A DNA stretch of 64,000 nucleotides from NCBI GenBank assembly GCA_029237695.1, contig CM055268.1, forward strand, positions 57,249,131-57,313,130. Reading direction: 5' to 3'. The DNA is from Conchocele bisecta (lineage: Eukaryota; Mollusca; Bivalvia; Lucinida; Thyasiridae). The notes under the pieces were generated by a model. The model was not told where the DNA came from. It saw nothing but the letters and a program-made list of their open reading frames with translations, and ran no database searches. The position numbers and the translations under genes were made by a program. This document shows, one piece after another, positions 1 to 9,625 of this stretch (position 1 is the stretch's first letter; every line of letters begins with the position of its first letter).

Positions 1-574
1 GTTCCAAATTATCTTTAGTGATATTAATTTTTTCTACGAAATAACACTTACTAGATAACGCTATCGCCCTATCCCCGCTAAATTCCATTTTGAAAAGTCC
101 GGGCTCTCTTTCGCTCCATTTATCCCAAGCCAACCATTTATTTTTTTCTTTTTCAAACTCGTCTAGTAAGTTAGGTCTAATCAATTCCTCTATCGTTTTT
201 CCACTAACTCCTATATACAAACTATCTGTATCCATCTGTATTAATTCAAAGTCTTCTCTTTTTACGTATTTATCTAGAAATTCGTAGTAAAATTCCAACA
301 TTCTCAATTTAGCTAGTTGATAAACCGCTATTCCACAATGGAATGGTCTCTTTACCGCACACCTGGGTTTTCTTGAAGATATTTCGTACGCATCTCCTAT
401 CTCTTCCAAATCGTCAAAGAATGCAGATCTTAATGCTTTGTCAACACAGGTTTCGTTTTGTGTATATGTCGTATTTAAATGTCTCTCCGTTGCCTCTATC
501 ATTTTTCCACAACACGAGTTTCCTAATAATTTCATTATGTCGGCTACTGGTTTCTTATTTGGTTCTACATCGCC
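1..574 (-). CDS. PolB segment: C-terminal palm with motifs B and C
   Basis: An uninterrupted minus-strand frame from about 574 to the window edge. It holds motif B (KLLGNSCCGK) and, about 90 residues on, the catalytic motif C (QMDTDSLYIG, 221-232), then a KMEFSGDRAIAL stretch typical of the region after the palm. There is no start codon of its own: it continues the neighbouring segment in another frame. It is truncated by the window edge. Confidence 0.8.
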
Positions 575-894
575 TGTTCGTCTTGTACTTCGGCTGTAAC
601 TTCTTTTGCGAACCATTCGAATGGTTTTCCACTAATATAATCTATAACACGATAAACTCCAGTTATTTCTAGGCCGTGTTTTAAATACCATTTCAACAGT
701 GGCGCGTACAGCAATAATTTAGTGGCGGTCATAGATCCCACCAATTTTCTTCCATTTCCTCTAGTTCTTCCAGTATCTTCCAAATATTTTAACATGTGTG
801 TGGGAACTTCATCAACCTCTACTTCTCTGTTTATAAATATTGGGGACATTTCAGAAAACTTATGTTTTAAGTTGTGTGGAACTTCTATATCCAC
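565..894 (-). CDS. PolB segment: between motifs A and B
   Basis: An open minus-strand frame of about 109 codons with residues such as YLKHGLEITGVYRVIDY and KPFEWFAKE, the stretch normally found between motifs A and B in this polymerase group. It is joined to the motif A segment only through a one-base shift at the run of eight A at 901-908, and to the palm segment through a shift near 570. Confidence 0.75.
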   Translation of the reverse strand: MDIEVPHNLKHKFSEMSPIFINREVEVDEVPTHMLKYLEDTGRTRGNGRKLVGSMTATKLLLYAPLLKWYLKHGLEITGVYRVIDYISGKPFEWFAKEVTAEVQDEQAM

Positions 895-2078
895 CTCCGC
901 AAAAAAAACCCAAACCAGTCTCCAGATAAAACTCTTTTACAAAACTTTTTAATAAATTTAGGGTTATGTGGGGTATCTATATGGTGGATAGTTTCTCTCC
1001 CACACGGCATCTCTTTATTTAACGTAGATAAATATAACGCGTTTGCATCGTACCCCAAAACAGCCTTGCAAGGTTTGTTAATTTCATTTGAGGAATTAGA
1101 TCTAATATTTGAAACACCAGCTTCTGCATATCGTGTAAATACTATTGATGGACCGCCAACTAGAGCGTCCTTCATCATTTCGTATGTTTCTTCTTTTGGT
1201 GCATATAGAGCATCCTCCGGTATAATCGTCTTTGAAGATTTTTGTTCTTTAATGGTTCCTCTCAATAAATATTGTATAGCTACTCCAGGTAGTGTTACCG
1301 CATCTTTGAAAACATCCACACCTCTGTGTTTATAAAATTCACACATTTTTTCCACCGCTTCTAGGAACGGTGCTACATCTAAATCGTTATAATATTTCAA
1401 CCAATCTCTGAAAGTTTTCATATTATTTTCTTCGAAAATTCTACGACATTTACTTAATTCTGTTTCATCTATTAACATTTTCCCAGATAGTTTGGAATAC
1501 CAATTCTCTATATCCGGTAGTCCTGGGTAATCCAGTTTGTCTGGAGAATCGAACCACTCATAAGGAAAGAAAGATTTCTGTCCTTTGCATTCGTAGGCTT
1601 TTATCCAACTATCGTAACTTACACCGGGTCCTAGATAAAGTATTACATCAAGAAATCTAAACTCTGGAGTAAATAGAAATATTGTTGCGTTTGCACGTTT
1701 TCCGACCATTACTTTCTTTGTTGTTGATGCCAGTTCGCCTACTAGGTATTTCTTTATTAAGTTTATATCGTACTTACTGCTGTTAAAACCTATAACCGGT
1801 ACTTGCTCTATCCACTGTTCGATCTTGGCGATTTGGTTTTTACGTAAATGTTCTGTATTAAACCTATATCTTGACCACACTTCTTCTCTTATAGCTTTTC
1901 CCCTGACTTTCAAATCTTCTACGAATTTTTCTATAAGTTTTGCGGGATCTTTATCACAAATATGAGTTACTGTTCCTGAGAAATTATCTCCTATACTAAC
2001 GCTTGCCGGAACGTGCTCAGCTTCGTACTCTAAACTATTACCGGTAGTTTCAACTTCTGGCTGGAGGATACGCCTCAA
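885..2078 (-). CDS. PolB segment: exonuclease motifs II/III and polymerase motif A
   Basis: The longest open segment (397 codons). ExoII (FNSSKYD) lies near residue 98, ExoIII (YNDLD) near residue 231 and motif A (YDANALYLSTL) near residue 344. A large insertion between ExoIII and motif A, as expected for protein-primed polymerases, is compatible with the spacing. The first residues replace the end of the preceding ExoI segment, which uses another frame. Confidence 0.85.
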   Translation of the reverse strand: MRRILQPEVETTGNSLEYEAEHVPASVSIGDNFSGTVTHICDKDPAKLIEKFVEDLKVRGKAIREEVWSRYRFNTEHLRKNQIAKIEQWIEQVPVIGFNSSKYDINLIKKYLVGELASTTKKVMVGKRANATIFLFTPEFRFLDVILYLGPGVSYDSWIKAYECKGQKSFFPYEWFDSPDKLDYPGLPDIENWYSKLSGKMLIDETELSKCRRIFEENNMKTFRDWLKYYNDLDVAPFLEAVEKMCEFYKHRGVDVFKDAVTLPGVAIQYLLRGTIKEQKSSKTIIPEDALYAPKEETYEMMKDALVGGPSIVFTRYAEAGVSNIRSNSSNEINKPCKAVLGYDANALYLSTLNKEMPCGRETIHHIDTPHNPKFIKKFCKRVLSGDWFGFFLRRWI

Positions 2079-2412
2079 AATCGTATACTATCTGATATGG
2101 ATAAAGAGTAGTGTCACAACCGATCTTTATATCTTTACCCGTTCTTTGGAATTCGCATTCCCACATAACTACTAGGTTGAATTCTTTGCTTTTTCTAATA
2201 ACTTTATCTCTTCTCATAGTGGATGCGCGTTCTTCTTTTCTATGCTTTGCATGAATCTCACACCCGTGCCAGTAACAGCCGTGATATTGATATACGGTAT
2301 TGGTTTCTGGACAGTATCCATCTACCGGAGCTCCTAAAATCCATCTTTCACCTCCGTGTCCACACTGTTCGTGGTGAATGTGAATTCCCTCCCGCTTTTC
2401 CACAGAATACAT
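2050..2412 (-). CDS. PolB segment: endonuclease-like patch and ExoI
   Basis: A 120-codon open segment. Residues 30-51 contain VDGYCPETNTVYQYHGCYWH, a conserved patch in polymerases of this invertebrate element group that resembles a restriction-endonuclease-like fold; the fold is my inference. DFEAY at residues 111-115 is ExoI. Frame breaks occur at both ends. Confidence 0.75.
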   Translation of the reverse strand: MYSVEKREGIHIHHEQCGHGGERWILGAPVDGYCPETNTVYQYHGCYWHGCEIHAKHRKEERASTMRRDKVIRKSKEFNLVVMWECEFQRTGKDIKIGCDTTLYPYQIVYDFEAYPPARS

Positions 2413-2879
2413 CCAATCGATCGCCCCATAACTGTTAGAACCTTTGGGTAAAACGCTTTCTCGAACGACGAACGCGGGCGCTCTAAATAATTACCATCAC
2501 ATATTACTTTTGTCTCACCTCTCATACATGTTGGTCCGTGTCTCTTCATATTACTCGCTTTCGTGAATTTCTGCTTGCAATTATCGCAGGCATAAATTTT
2601 AGATAGGTTTTTAAGGTTTTTTATCAGAAATGCGTGATTATTAAACAGTCCTATTGTCATTGGTTTATTACCTATTGCCTTATAGTGCGCTGGTACCTTT
2701 TTCAACCACCATACATTACATTCAGTGGGTTGATATACTTCTATACCGATTTTAAAAAACTCTTCAACCTTTTTCAGATCTGAAAAAGAAATTGGTGAAA
2801 CCACATTACTACCGAAATATTGCTTACTAAGTTTCTTTCGCCTTTTCTGTACATCTGTCAGGTCTGATCTTTTTATCAA
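2334..2879 (-). CDS. PolB segment: N-terminal region with a zinc finger
   Basis: A 181-codon open segment. CDNCKQKFTKASNMKRHGPTC is a C-x2-C-x12-H-x4-C finger. The frame is the same as that of the upstream segment, but a stop codon at 2889-2891 separates them. Just there another frame reads CLAMHL, as expected for this family, so a pair of small indels is more likely than a true stop. Confidence 0.7.
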   Translation of the reverse strand: MIKRSDLTDVQKRRKKLSKQYFGSNVVSPISFSDLKKVEEFFKIGIEVYQPTECNVWWLKKVPAHYKAIGNKPMTIGLFNNHAFLIKNLKNLSKIYACDNCKQKFTKASNMKRHGPTCMRGETKVICDGNYLERPRSSFEKAFYPKVLTVMGRSIGCILWKSGREFTFTTNSVDTEVKDGF

Positions 2880-2888
2880 GGTGCATAG

Positions 2889-3731
2889 CTAGACACCTGA
2901 ACAGAACAAAAGAACGTCATTATACTTATCTAAAGAATACATACCTTTTCTATTCCTCAACCATTCTGGAAGTTCTCCTCCTGCTGCTTCTTTGGATTGT
3001 AGTCCCAAATCTATTCCCCTACTACCCTGTATTAGCTTTACAAAAACCTCTACCCATTTTACAAACTTCCACTTTGTATTTGGTCTGTCTATTTTATCGG
3101 ACATTATTCGTGTTTGCTCCTTATCTGACAGCCATTTTTTAACGGTTTTCATTGATGATAGTGGTTCGCTACCACCGAGATTTTTGTGAAATATTATAGT
3201 TTTAGGTTTTCCATTTTTAATTTCCTCCATATGTTCTAGCTTGTAAGAATATGAATATCTCAAATAAAAATTGGTTGTTAGATACGGAGCGAGTTTATCG
3301 GACATGCGTTCAGACTCGTTAATGTTAATGTTTTTACGAAAGGATAATGTAACTACCCGTCTTCCATTTTCTACCTTTTCCAATGTTTCATCGTGAGCCC
3401 CCAATATTTCTTCACCTTTTTCCACTATCGCGCTAACGATAGATTTTTTCTTATTATTATTTTGGCGTCTAATTTGGGACAAATTATTTGTGCTTGAAGG
3501 TAATTCTTTAGAATTAATTACACTAGCCCTTAACCCCGCAATACTTTCTTTTTGAATTCTGTTACCTACTTCCTCCGCTTTGGATATATCTTTAAAGGCT
3601 CCTCGTTTGTGGGCGCGGGTAAACCGCTTCATAAACGCCTCATTCTTTGTGGCATTTATCAGCTTTGTCAACCCCCTAACTCTCAACCGTTTACTATAAG
3701 TAATCCCTAGAGATTCGGCTTCTCTTCTCAA
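2889..3731 (-). CDS. PolB segment: N-terminal domain
   Basis: A 280-codon open segment. The start is basic and helix-rich (REAESLGITYSKRLRVRGL), and the end carries LPEWLRNRKGMYSLDKYND, a motif seen ahead of the finger region in this group of element polymerases. The ATG at 3731 is the first in frame after upstream stops at about 3759-3764; an upstream ATG in another frame near 3765 is an alternative start if there is a further indel. Confidence 0.65.
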   Translation of the reverse strand: MRREAESLGITYSKRLRVRGLTKLINATKNEAFMKRFTRAHKRGAFKDISKAEEVGNRIQKESIAGLRASVINSKELPSSTNNLSQIRRQNNNKKKSIVSAIVEKGEEILGAHDETLEKVENGRRVVTLSFRKNININESERMSDKLAPYLTTNFYLRYSYSYKLEHMEEIKNGKPKTIIFHKNLGGSEPLSSMKTVKKWLSDKEQTRIMSDKIDRPNTKWKFVKWVEVFVKLIQGSRGIDLGLQSKEAAGGELPEWLRNRKGMYSLDKYNDVLLFCSGV

Positions 3732-3883
3732 ACTTTCTATTTCTGCTCTTAGTTTCTGACGTTATCATATTTTCTGTAATATACTTTTGTATAACCTATG
3801 AAATTTATCTGTTCAATTGGTCTTGAAAACATTATGTTTTTTTCACTTCTAATTGAATATAAACATAAACATATACATATATA
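3732..3883. promoter_or_regulatory. Divergent intergenic region between polymerase and zinc-finger ORF
   Basis: About 150 AT-rich bases lie between the two divergent starts. A TATA-like run (atatacatatataatgg) immediately precedes the plus-strand ATG at 3884, and the motif GAAAACATTATGTTTTTTTC sits 40 bp further up. A bidirectional promoter is an inference from the layout. Confidence 0.4.
3824..3845 (+). repeat. Copy 1 of a 22-bp motif GAAAACATTATG(T)nCAC
   Basis: The same motif, differing only in T-run length, recurs at 4212-4236 in the same orientation. Its core AACATTATGTT is close to palindromic. It lies just upstream of the zinc-finger ORF, so it may be a promoter element of the virus-like unit. 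Confidence 0.55.
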
Positions 3884-4185
3884 ATGGAGTGTGAGACTTG
3901 TTGTAAGACGTTTTACGCGTAAAGAATATCTACGAAGGCATCTAGCGAGACGTAGAAAAATTCCTTGTGTCCCCCGCAATTTCAATGCCCCAGATGCCCT
4001 TGTAAATTCATTAGTGCCCAAACTCTTTGTAGACATAAGCAACTACACTGTCAGGTGGCTACAGTGAACGTGGTAGACTAGAGCTGGTAGAATTAGTTGC
4101 TGATCTGCGAAATAAATTAGCTATATTGGAGGAGAAAAATGGGGTGTTGGAATATAAACTATCACTCGTGGGCACATTGAAATAA
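3884..4185 (+). pseudogene. Small C2H2 zinc-finger and coiled-coil ORF, frame-broken, divergent from the polymerase
   Basis: Seen: from the ATG at 3884 the frame reads MECETCCKTF, a finger start, and breaks at a stop at 3920. A second frame carries KEYLRRHLARRR. The first frame resumes near 3977 with FQCPRCPCKF followed by CRHKQLH, a full C-x2-C-x12-H-x3-H finger. A third frame ending in TAA at 4183-4185 carries a leucine-rich helix (LELVELVADL, then LAILEEKNGVLEYKL). The shifts lie at or near homopolymers (tttta, ccccc). Inferred: a small DNA-binding accessory protein of the same element, possibly dimerising through the coiled coil. There is no match to a named family. The pieces agree in strand, order and composition, but the gene could also be older debris. 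Confidence 0.5.
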
Positions 4186-4211
4186 TTATTTTATCATAAA
4201 TTTACTGTCGG

Positions 4212-4236
4212 GAAAACATTATGTTTTTTTTTTCAC
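4212..4236 (+). repeat. Copy 2 of the GAAAACATTATG(T)nCAC motif
   Basis: A second copy with a longer T run, 27 bp after the zinc-finger ORF stop and about 70 bp before the hairpin at 4308. A further gene might begin to its right, but that region runs into the assembly gap. Confidence 0.5.
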
Positions 4237-4307
4237 GACCAATTTTTCGTGGTTGGTGGGAGACAATTTCCTCGTTAACCAATTTTTGATTTTTCGGGGG
4301 TGGTGGG

Positions 4308-4373
4308 AGTAGTATAAAGGGTTATAAATGATGCCACCGCAGGTGGTATCATTTTGACTCCCTTTATACTACT
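4308..4373. other. Hairpin with 14-bp perfect outer stem
   Basis: AGTAGTATAAAGGG (4308-4321) and its exact reverse complement (4360-4373) enclose a second small stem, ATGCCACC / GGTGGTAT. It may mark a transcript end or an element terminus. No second copy is visible in the window. Confidence 0.5.
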
Positions 4374-4508
4374 TAGCGAAGCAATCCGTTATGTAATATT
4401 CAAATTTGCAAACTGTCGACGTTACGTCAAAATGACGTGGCTTTTTCACGTATTGTTTACTAACGCCCGCGTTTCATGACGTTGTTCAAAACGTAACGAC
4501 GCTAATTG
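4374..4508. other. Unassigned stretch before the assembly gap
   Basis: Contains short ACGT-rich inverted motifs (GACGTTACGTCAAAATGACG) but no open frame. It may belong to the virus-like element or be host flank. Confidence 0.3.
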
Positions 4509-5008
4509 NNNNNNNNNNNNNNNNNNNNNNNNNNNNNNNNNNNNNNNNNNNNNNNNNNNNNNNNNNNNNNNNNNNNNNNNNNNNNNNNNNNNNNNNNNNN
4601 NNNNNNNNNNNNNNNNNNNNNNNNNNNNNNNNNNNNNNNNNNNNNNNNNNNNNNNNNNNNNNNNNNNNNNNNNNNNNNNNNNNNNNNNNNNNNNNNNNNN
4701 NNNNNNNNNNNNNNNNNNNNNNNNNNNNNNNNNNNNNNNNNNNNNNNNNNNNNNNNNNNNNNNNNNNNNNNNNNNNNNNNNNNNNNNNNNNNNNNNNNNN
4801 NNNNNNNNNNNNNNNNNNNNNNNNNNNNNNNNNNNNNNNNNNNNNNNNNNNNNNNNNNNNNNNNNNNNNNNNNNNNNNNNNNNNNNNNNNNNNNNNNNNN
4901 NNNNNNNNNNNNNNNNNNNNNNNNNNNNNNNNNNNNNNNNNNNNNNNNNNNNNNNNNNNNNNNNNNNNNNNNNNNNNNNNNNNNNNNNNNNNNNNNNNNN
5001 NNNNNNNN
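4509..5008. other. Assembly gap of 500 N
   Basis: Exactly 500 consecutive N, a scaffold placeholder, so the true distance is unknown. Any reading frames reported across it are artefacts. Confidence 0.99.
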
Positions 5009-5063
5009 AAATTTGCACTTACAAACATTTTAGTCGTACAAAGTTTAGTGAAACGGGCCCCTG
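5009..5063. mobile_element. Family A fold-back element, right end only
   Basis: The end TTTAGTGAAACGGGCCCCTG matches the right terminus of full copies at 19998, 23271 and 62993. The left part is lost in the gap. Confidence 0.7.
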
Positions 5064-5316
5064 AACCATAACACAAAATTGGCGCTACCATGGTATCAAA
5101 CTGCTTAAATTTATCTTGTAACATTTAGAACTACACTAGTGACCGCCTGTGCTAATCTCGTCAATATTTGTCAATCTCAAAATACTTGAATATTGTGTTT
5201 GAAATCAAGCATCTTGATTGGCCGAGCCTGTGCTGTGCTACAGAACAGGCTCAGACAATCAAATTGCTTGATTGCGAGTTTGTATTGCCAGTATATGTTA
5301 CAAACGTTGATTATCT

Positions 5317-5478
5317 GTAGCCTATTTCACGAACATTGTAAAGTATACTTATCTAGCATAGTGTACTTTGAGGGAGTAATCATTAATAAGTGTATCCTTA
5401 AATTGAACATTTCTCCTTCAAAGTGTACTTATCAAGAAAAGTATACATGTACTTTGTAATTTTGGTGAAATAGGGTAC
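5317..5478. mobile_element. Family B fold-back element, internally deleted
   Basis: Both termini are present (GTAGCCTATTTCACGAACAT and its inverted partner ending GAAATAGGGTAC), but the central palindrome of full copies is missing. Confidence 0.65.
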
Positions 5479-5515
5479 AGGGCAAGATTAATGCAGGCGG
5501 TTGTGTACATTTGTA

Positions 5516-5739
5516 TAACTGTTTCCATAGATAACTGTCCCTATTGTAACTGTCATTACTTGTAATTGTCTACAAGAAATTACTTGTAAGTAACTGTTTC
5601 CATAGATAACTGTCCTATTGGTAACTGTCATTACGTGTAATTGTCTACAAGAAATTACTTGTAAGTAACTGTTTCCATAGATAACTGTCCTATTGGTAAC
5701 TGTCAGTACGTGTAATTGTCTACAAGTAATTACTTGTTT
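5516..5739. repeat. Three tandem copies of a 75-bp unit
   Basis: Units start at 5516, 5591 and 5665, each with TAACTGTTTCCATAGATAAC. Within a unit, TAACTGT and related words recur, so the unit itself grew from a shorter repeat. Confidence 0.9.
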
Positions 5740-5868
5740 AAGTGGTGCCTGTCACTGTCTAAAAAGTACCAACATGTACATATATATTTATAGAGTGAAG
5801 ATGGAATAGATTCACTGGTTTTACGTCAAAATTCTTTAATTTATGGCCACGATCGGTTTCAATAACAT

Positions 5869-6421
5869 CTTCAAGCGGCCATGACGTTGTCTTGGAATCG
5901 CATGGTATATCATGCGTTTGGCTTGAGATAACCCCGAATATGAGAAAATCATTCTTAGTCGGATCTATTTATAGATCACCAGACTCAAAAATTTAATGAA
6001 ATGATCGATAGATTCTAAAAATTCATTGATCAAGTACTTAACACGGGTAAAGAATTTATTATTTTAGGAGATTTAAATACGGATCTAATAAATGATAAAG
6101 TAAACATTGACTGGTAAAATTTCATTACATCAACTGATAAAAGAACCAACGCGAGTCACGGGAAACACAGCGACACTAATTGACCACATTTATACCAATT
6201 ATGAAACGAATATATCTCAAGTACATGTGAAACACTTACATATTAGTGACCATTATGGCGTCTTCTGTAATAGAAAACTATCAAGTTGCGATCAGAAGAA
6301 TTTACACCAATCAATAACATATCGCTCATTTAAAACATTTAATGAACTAGATTTTATGAATGAGTTCCACGTGTTCCATGGGAAACTATTTTACTATCAA
6401 ACGACATTGATCCCATGCTAG
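5869..6421 (+). pseudogene. LINE endonuclease domain (APE type), broken
   Basis: Three frames alternate. The first reads VVLESHGISCVWLEI and FLVGSIYRSPDSKI before a stop; another gives FIILGDLNTDL with the GDLN motif. From 6107 a 104-codon frame carries LIKEPTRVTGNTATLIDHIY and SDHYGVF. This is the DNA-nicking domain of target-primed retrotransposition. Confidence 0.75.
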
Positions 6422-6571
6422 AAGTTTGGACAAACTTATTTTTTGAAATTGTGAATAGACATGCACCACTAAAAACTCACCGGGTAAAACAGAAAATTTA
6501 ACCAGACTGGTTGTCAAGTGAAATTTTAGACTGTATGAAAGAGAGGGATAAATGCAAATTAAACGGAAATT

Positions 6572-7640
6572 ATGATGCATATATTTGCGAAACAAAGTGT
6601 CATCTATGACGAACAATCTAAAAAAGAAACTTATACTCGTAAAATAGAAACTGGTAAAGATAATCCGAGGAAAATTTGGAAAATATTTAAGGAATATGGT
6701 GCATCACAGAATTCGCACGAGAGCGGTGGAATACTGAGTGTGAAAAATGACAAAAATGAATTAATTTCAAATATTGATGATATGGCAAATTTATTTAATA
6801 ACTATTTTGTTAATGTTACCTCAAAAATAAAGGGTCCGATTCAGCCATCAACCTTTGAAGGGCTGCGCAATTCCGTAAATTTTCAAAATACTAAATGACA
6901 TTGTTTTCGAAATTCCGGAAGTAAGTGAACATTATGTTCTAAATGTTTTGTCTCGTCTTGATGTTTCTAACGTTACAGGTCTAGACAATATAGGACCACG
7001 AATTTTAAAGGTTTCTGCAAATGTGATAGCTAAAAGCGTAAGCATTATTGTTCACAAAAGTATAGCTACTGGTACTTTCCCGGATGTATGGACAAATGCA
7101 AAGGTAACTCCGTTATACAAAAGCGGCGCAAAGGACGAAGTAAATAACTATCGGCCAATCTCAATATTACTCACATTATCCAAATTAATTGAAACATTTA
7201 TAAATACACATATGACAGATTTTTTAAATAGCTACAATTTATTACATGAATGCAAAGTGGTTTTCGGCGCAACCAATCAACAGAATCGGCTCTAATACTA
7301 ATTATAGAAAAATCGCTGAATGCATTAAATGACGGAAAATTAGCTGGGTGTGTAATGGTTGATTTTCAAAAGGCATTTGACATGGTAGATCATGATATCC
7401 TCTTGCAAAAAGCTTAGCTGCTACCGATTTAGTGATCAAACATTAATGTGGTTTAATTCATACTTGAAGCAAAGAAAACAGGTAACTTCAGTTAATGGTG
7501 CAAACTCAGAAGATATATTTATTACATGCGGCGTGCCCCAGGGGTCTGTACTAGGTCCGACATTATTTCTATTATTTATTAATGTCCGAGTCTGCTACAG
7601 GAACCGATTTATATGCTGATGACACAACCATTTATGATAT
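6572..7640 (+). pseudogene. LINE reverse transcriptase, broken
   Basis: 6572-6898 is the linker ahead of the RT. 6948-7295 carries the finger motifs (KVTPLYKSGAKDEVNNYRPI). After a frame change, [12 protein letters not shown] (motif A) appears near 7359, [10 protein letters not shown] (motif B) near 7540, and YADD at 7612-7623 after another shift. Confidence 0.85.
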
Positions 7641-8208
7641 CCAGAGTAACATTAATGAGGTAGAATCTAATTTGCAAATAGCATTAAATCAACTGAAACT
7701 GGTGCGAAACAAATGGTATGCTTTTAAATACTAGCAAAACAAAAGTAATGCTTATTTCAACCAGGCAGAGAGAACAATACTGGATAAAAATGAAATTTAC
7801 TTAACATATAATGATATAAATTTGGAAGTCACTACTGGCGATAAAATCCTTGGACTAAACAATAATGAAAATCTGCTTTGGAATGACCATTTTGACTCTA
7901 TTTCTAAAAAAGTAGCTATTTCCTCTCTGTAGAGCATAGATTGCTCTTTTACAAAGCTAATATACAGCCTCATTTCGACTACTGTTTGTATTATCTGGTC
8001 TAATTCATCAAATCAAAATCGAGCAAAACTTACAAAGTTGCAAAGGCGTGCATGCAAAATTATTCTTGGTACCGAGTATTCCGATTTAGTTACAGCAATG
8101 ACAAGACTAAAAATTTTAAGTTTTGATGAAACTATATTTTATTTTGCAGAAAGCTAAAATAATGTACAAAAAACCCTCAATGGATTAGTTCCCGCATATT
8201 TAAGTGAA

Positions 8209-8430
8209 ATGTTTATTATGCAATCAACACGACTGGAGAACACTAACATAACACTACGATCTGTGACAAACGAGGCCCTGCATGTTCCTAGACCTAAAAC
8301 AGAATTATTTAAAGGTAGTCTGTCTTACTCTGGTGCAATTATATGGAACAGCATTCCATTAAACATTCGAAATGCGAGCAACATAAATGTATTTAAAGCT
8401 CAATGTTCATCATGGATGAAATGTCAGTAG
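8209..8430 (+). pseudogene. LINE ORF2 C-terminal fragment
   Basis: A 73-codon frame with LRSVTNEALHVPRPKTELFK and SGAIIWNSIPLNIRNAS, a conserved C-terminal patch of this LINE group. It is followed by about 530 bp of 3' UTR. Confidence 0.7.
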
Positions 8431-9190
8431 ATGTCATTAAATGGACCCACCACCACCATCAGTATCATAAAAATGCAGTCCATAAATTACATGCAAAACA
8501 GTCGTAATGACCCTATTTATTGTGACGTCGTTTGTTTTGGGAAATCTCGACGAATTGATGTTGACCCTGACCGTCGTTCGCATACGCACAGTCTAATCTG
8601 GGTCATTATTGTTCGTTATCCAGTCACTAACATTTAATCACTAATGTCTACACCGAACGGACTCTATCGGGATATTAGTATTTTGTCATGAGTTTCGGGT
8701 TGGTCAGCATCTGCAGTCTGCTCGTGTCCGAGACAATATGCGCGGTTTTGTCATACATTATCATGTTAAAATTGCAAGCAACCCAACGTTTGCCAGCTAC
8801 GTGTAGCTGGTGCAGTTGGGTTGCATCACTTGTTTTATACATGCCATAACCTGTTCACTGTAAATATGTAAATATGTTTTTGTGTTTGAGAGGGCCCTAG
8901 GGAAGATTGGTGTTCGCCAACTTGGTTACCCTCTTTAAATAAAGAATTTACTTACTTACAATATTTATATACTAGAATAATATTTTGATATACAAAATCA
9001 TGTTAATTATATTGGAAACAGGCATTTTGTATTTATTCATTTTGCTGCATTTTTCATTGTACATGTATGTTTCGATATTGGTGGAACATTGAACATATTA
9101 CTTGTATATATAATATTCTGGGCAACTCCTCTTCTGTAGCCGATTTTACCAAAATTGCTAAGCATACTTATGTAGCTAAGCATACTTTTT

Positions 9191-9625
9191 GAGTGGGTGG
9201 TCGGTCGGGCGAACGAGACGGCGTACATTAACGGTAGTGGTTCCTTCTTATAGGAATCACTAGTTGCCTGGTTTGGCCCTCCGGTAAGTTTTTATATTTG
9301 GCTCTTTAGTTGAATTGGGTTATTGCCAATTATAAAAGTAGTAAGATTATTACTGATCCTACTGATTGTGGGAGGGGCCAAGTGATTCTGGTGTGGCGAG
9401 GACCTGGCATCATATCAGGATTATTCTGATTTCAGGGCTGAATATGTAGTTTTGTTATTGTAAATATTCAGTTCTGATTTTGGGATTTTCTTCCCATTTC
9501 ATGTACTTGAACATGTACATGTACTTGTACAGGTAATATATGGGATTTAGTACTAAACACATTGACCCGGCCTTAAATGATCTTAGCTGTTGATAGGCCG
9601 TTAAACCCCAACAAACAAACAAACA
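9191..9625 (+). mobile_element. Family G SINE-like element, sense copy
   Basis: Starts GAGTGGGTGGTCGGTCGGGC and ends with GGCCGTTAAACCCC and a CAAACAAACAAACA tail. The AAAC tail, and target duplications in sister copies (61488, 56071), support retrotransposition. Confidence 0.75.

Larger units (their letters stand above)
1..3731 (-). pseudogene. Family B DNA polymerase of a Polinton/adintovirus-like element, frame-broken and cut by the window edge
   Basis: Seen: six adjacent minus-strand reading-frame segments together carry, in the right order, a C2H2-like finger, an endonuclease-like patch, ExoI (DFEAY, about 2068-2082), ExoII (FNSSKYD, about 1760-1790), ExoIII (YNDLD, about 1374-1388), polymerase motif A (YDANALYLSTL, about 1017-1049), motif B (KLLGNSCCGK, 503-532) and motif C (DTDS, 221-232). 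Known: this set defines family B polymerases of the viral/organellar type carried by Polinton/Maverick elements and adintoviruses. The frame breaks near 2885, 2400, 2065, 900 and 570. One break sits on a run of eight A at 901-908, so sequencing indels are possible. Outside the breaks the frames are open and motifs intact, which suggests a young copy or assembly errors. The C-terminus lies left of position 1. Inferred role: replicating the element's own DNA. Confidence 0.85.
5869..8959 (+). mobile_element. Decayed LINE of the Jockey/CR1 group
   Basis: An APE-type endonuclease (VGSIYRSP, GDLN at 6067-6078, DHIYTN, ISDHYGVF) is followed by a reverse transcriptase with motif A ([12 protein letters not shown], about 7359), motif B ([18 protein letters not shown], about 7540) and the catalytic YADD (7612-7623). 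The conserved C-terminal patch SGAIIWNSIPLNIRN follows. The 3' end is TTTACTTACTTAC after an AATAAAG. Many frameshifts and stops mean it cannot move on its own. It is 5' truncated: the endonuclease N-terminus is missing. Confidence 0.85.

Noticed and set aside
4446..5124. Long frames across the N gap
   Set aside because: They consist of unknown bases.
9191..9625. tRNA gene at the SINE head
   Set aside because: No convincing cloverleaf or A/B box pair could be read by eye, so no RNA gene is called.
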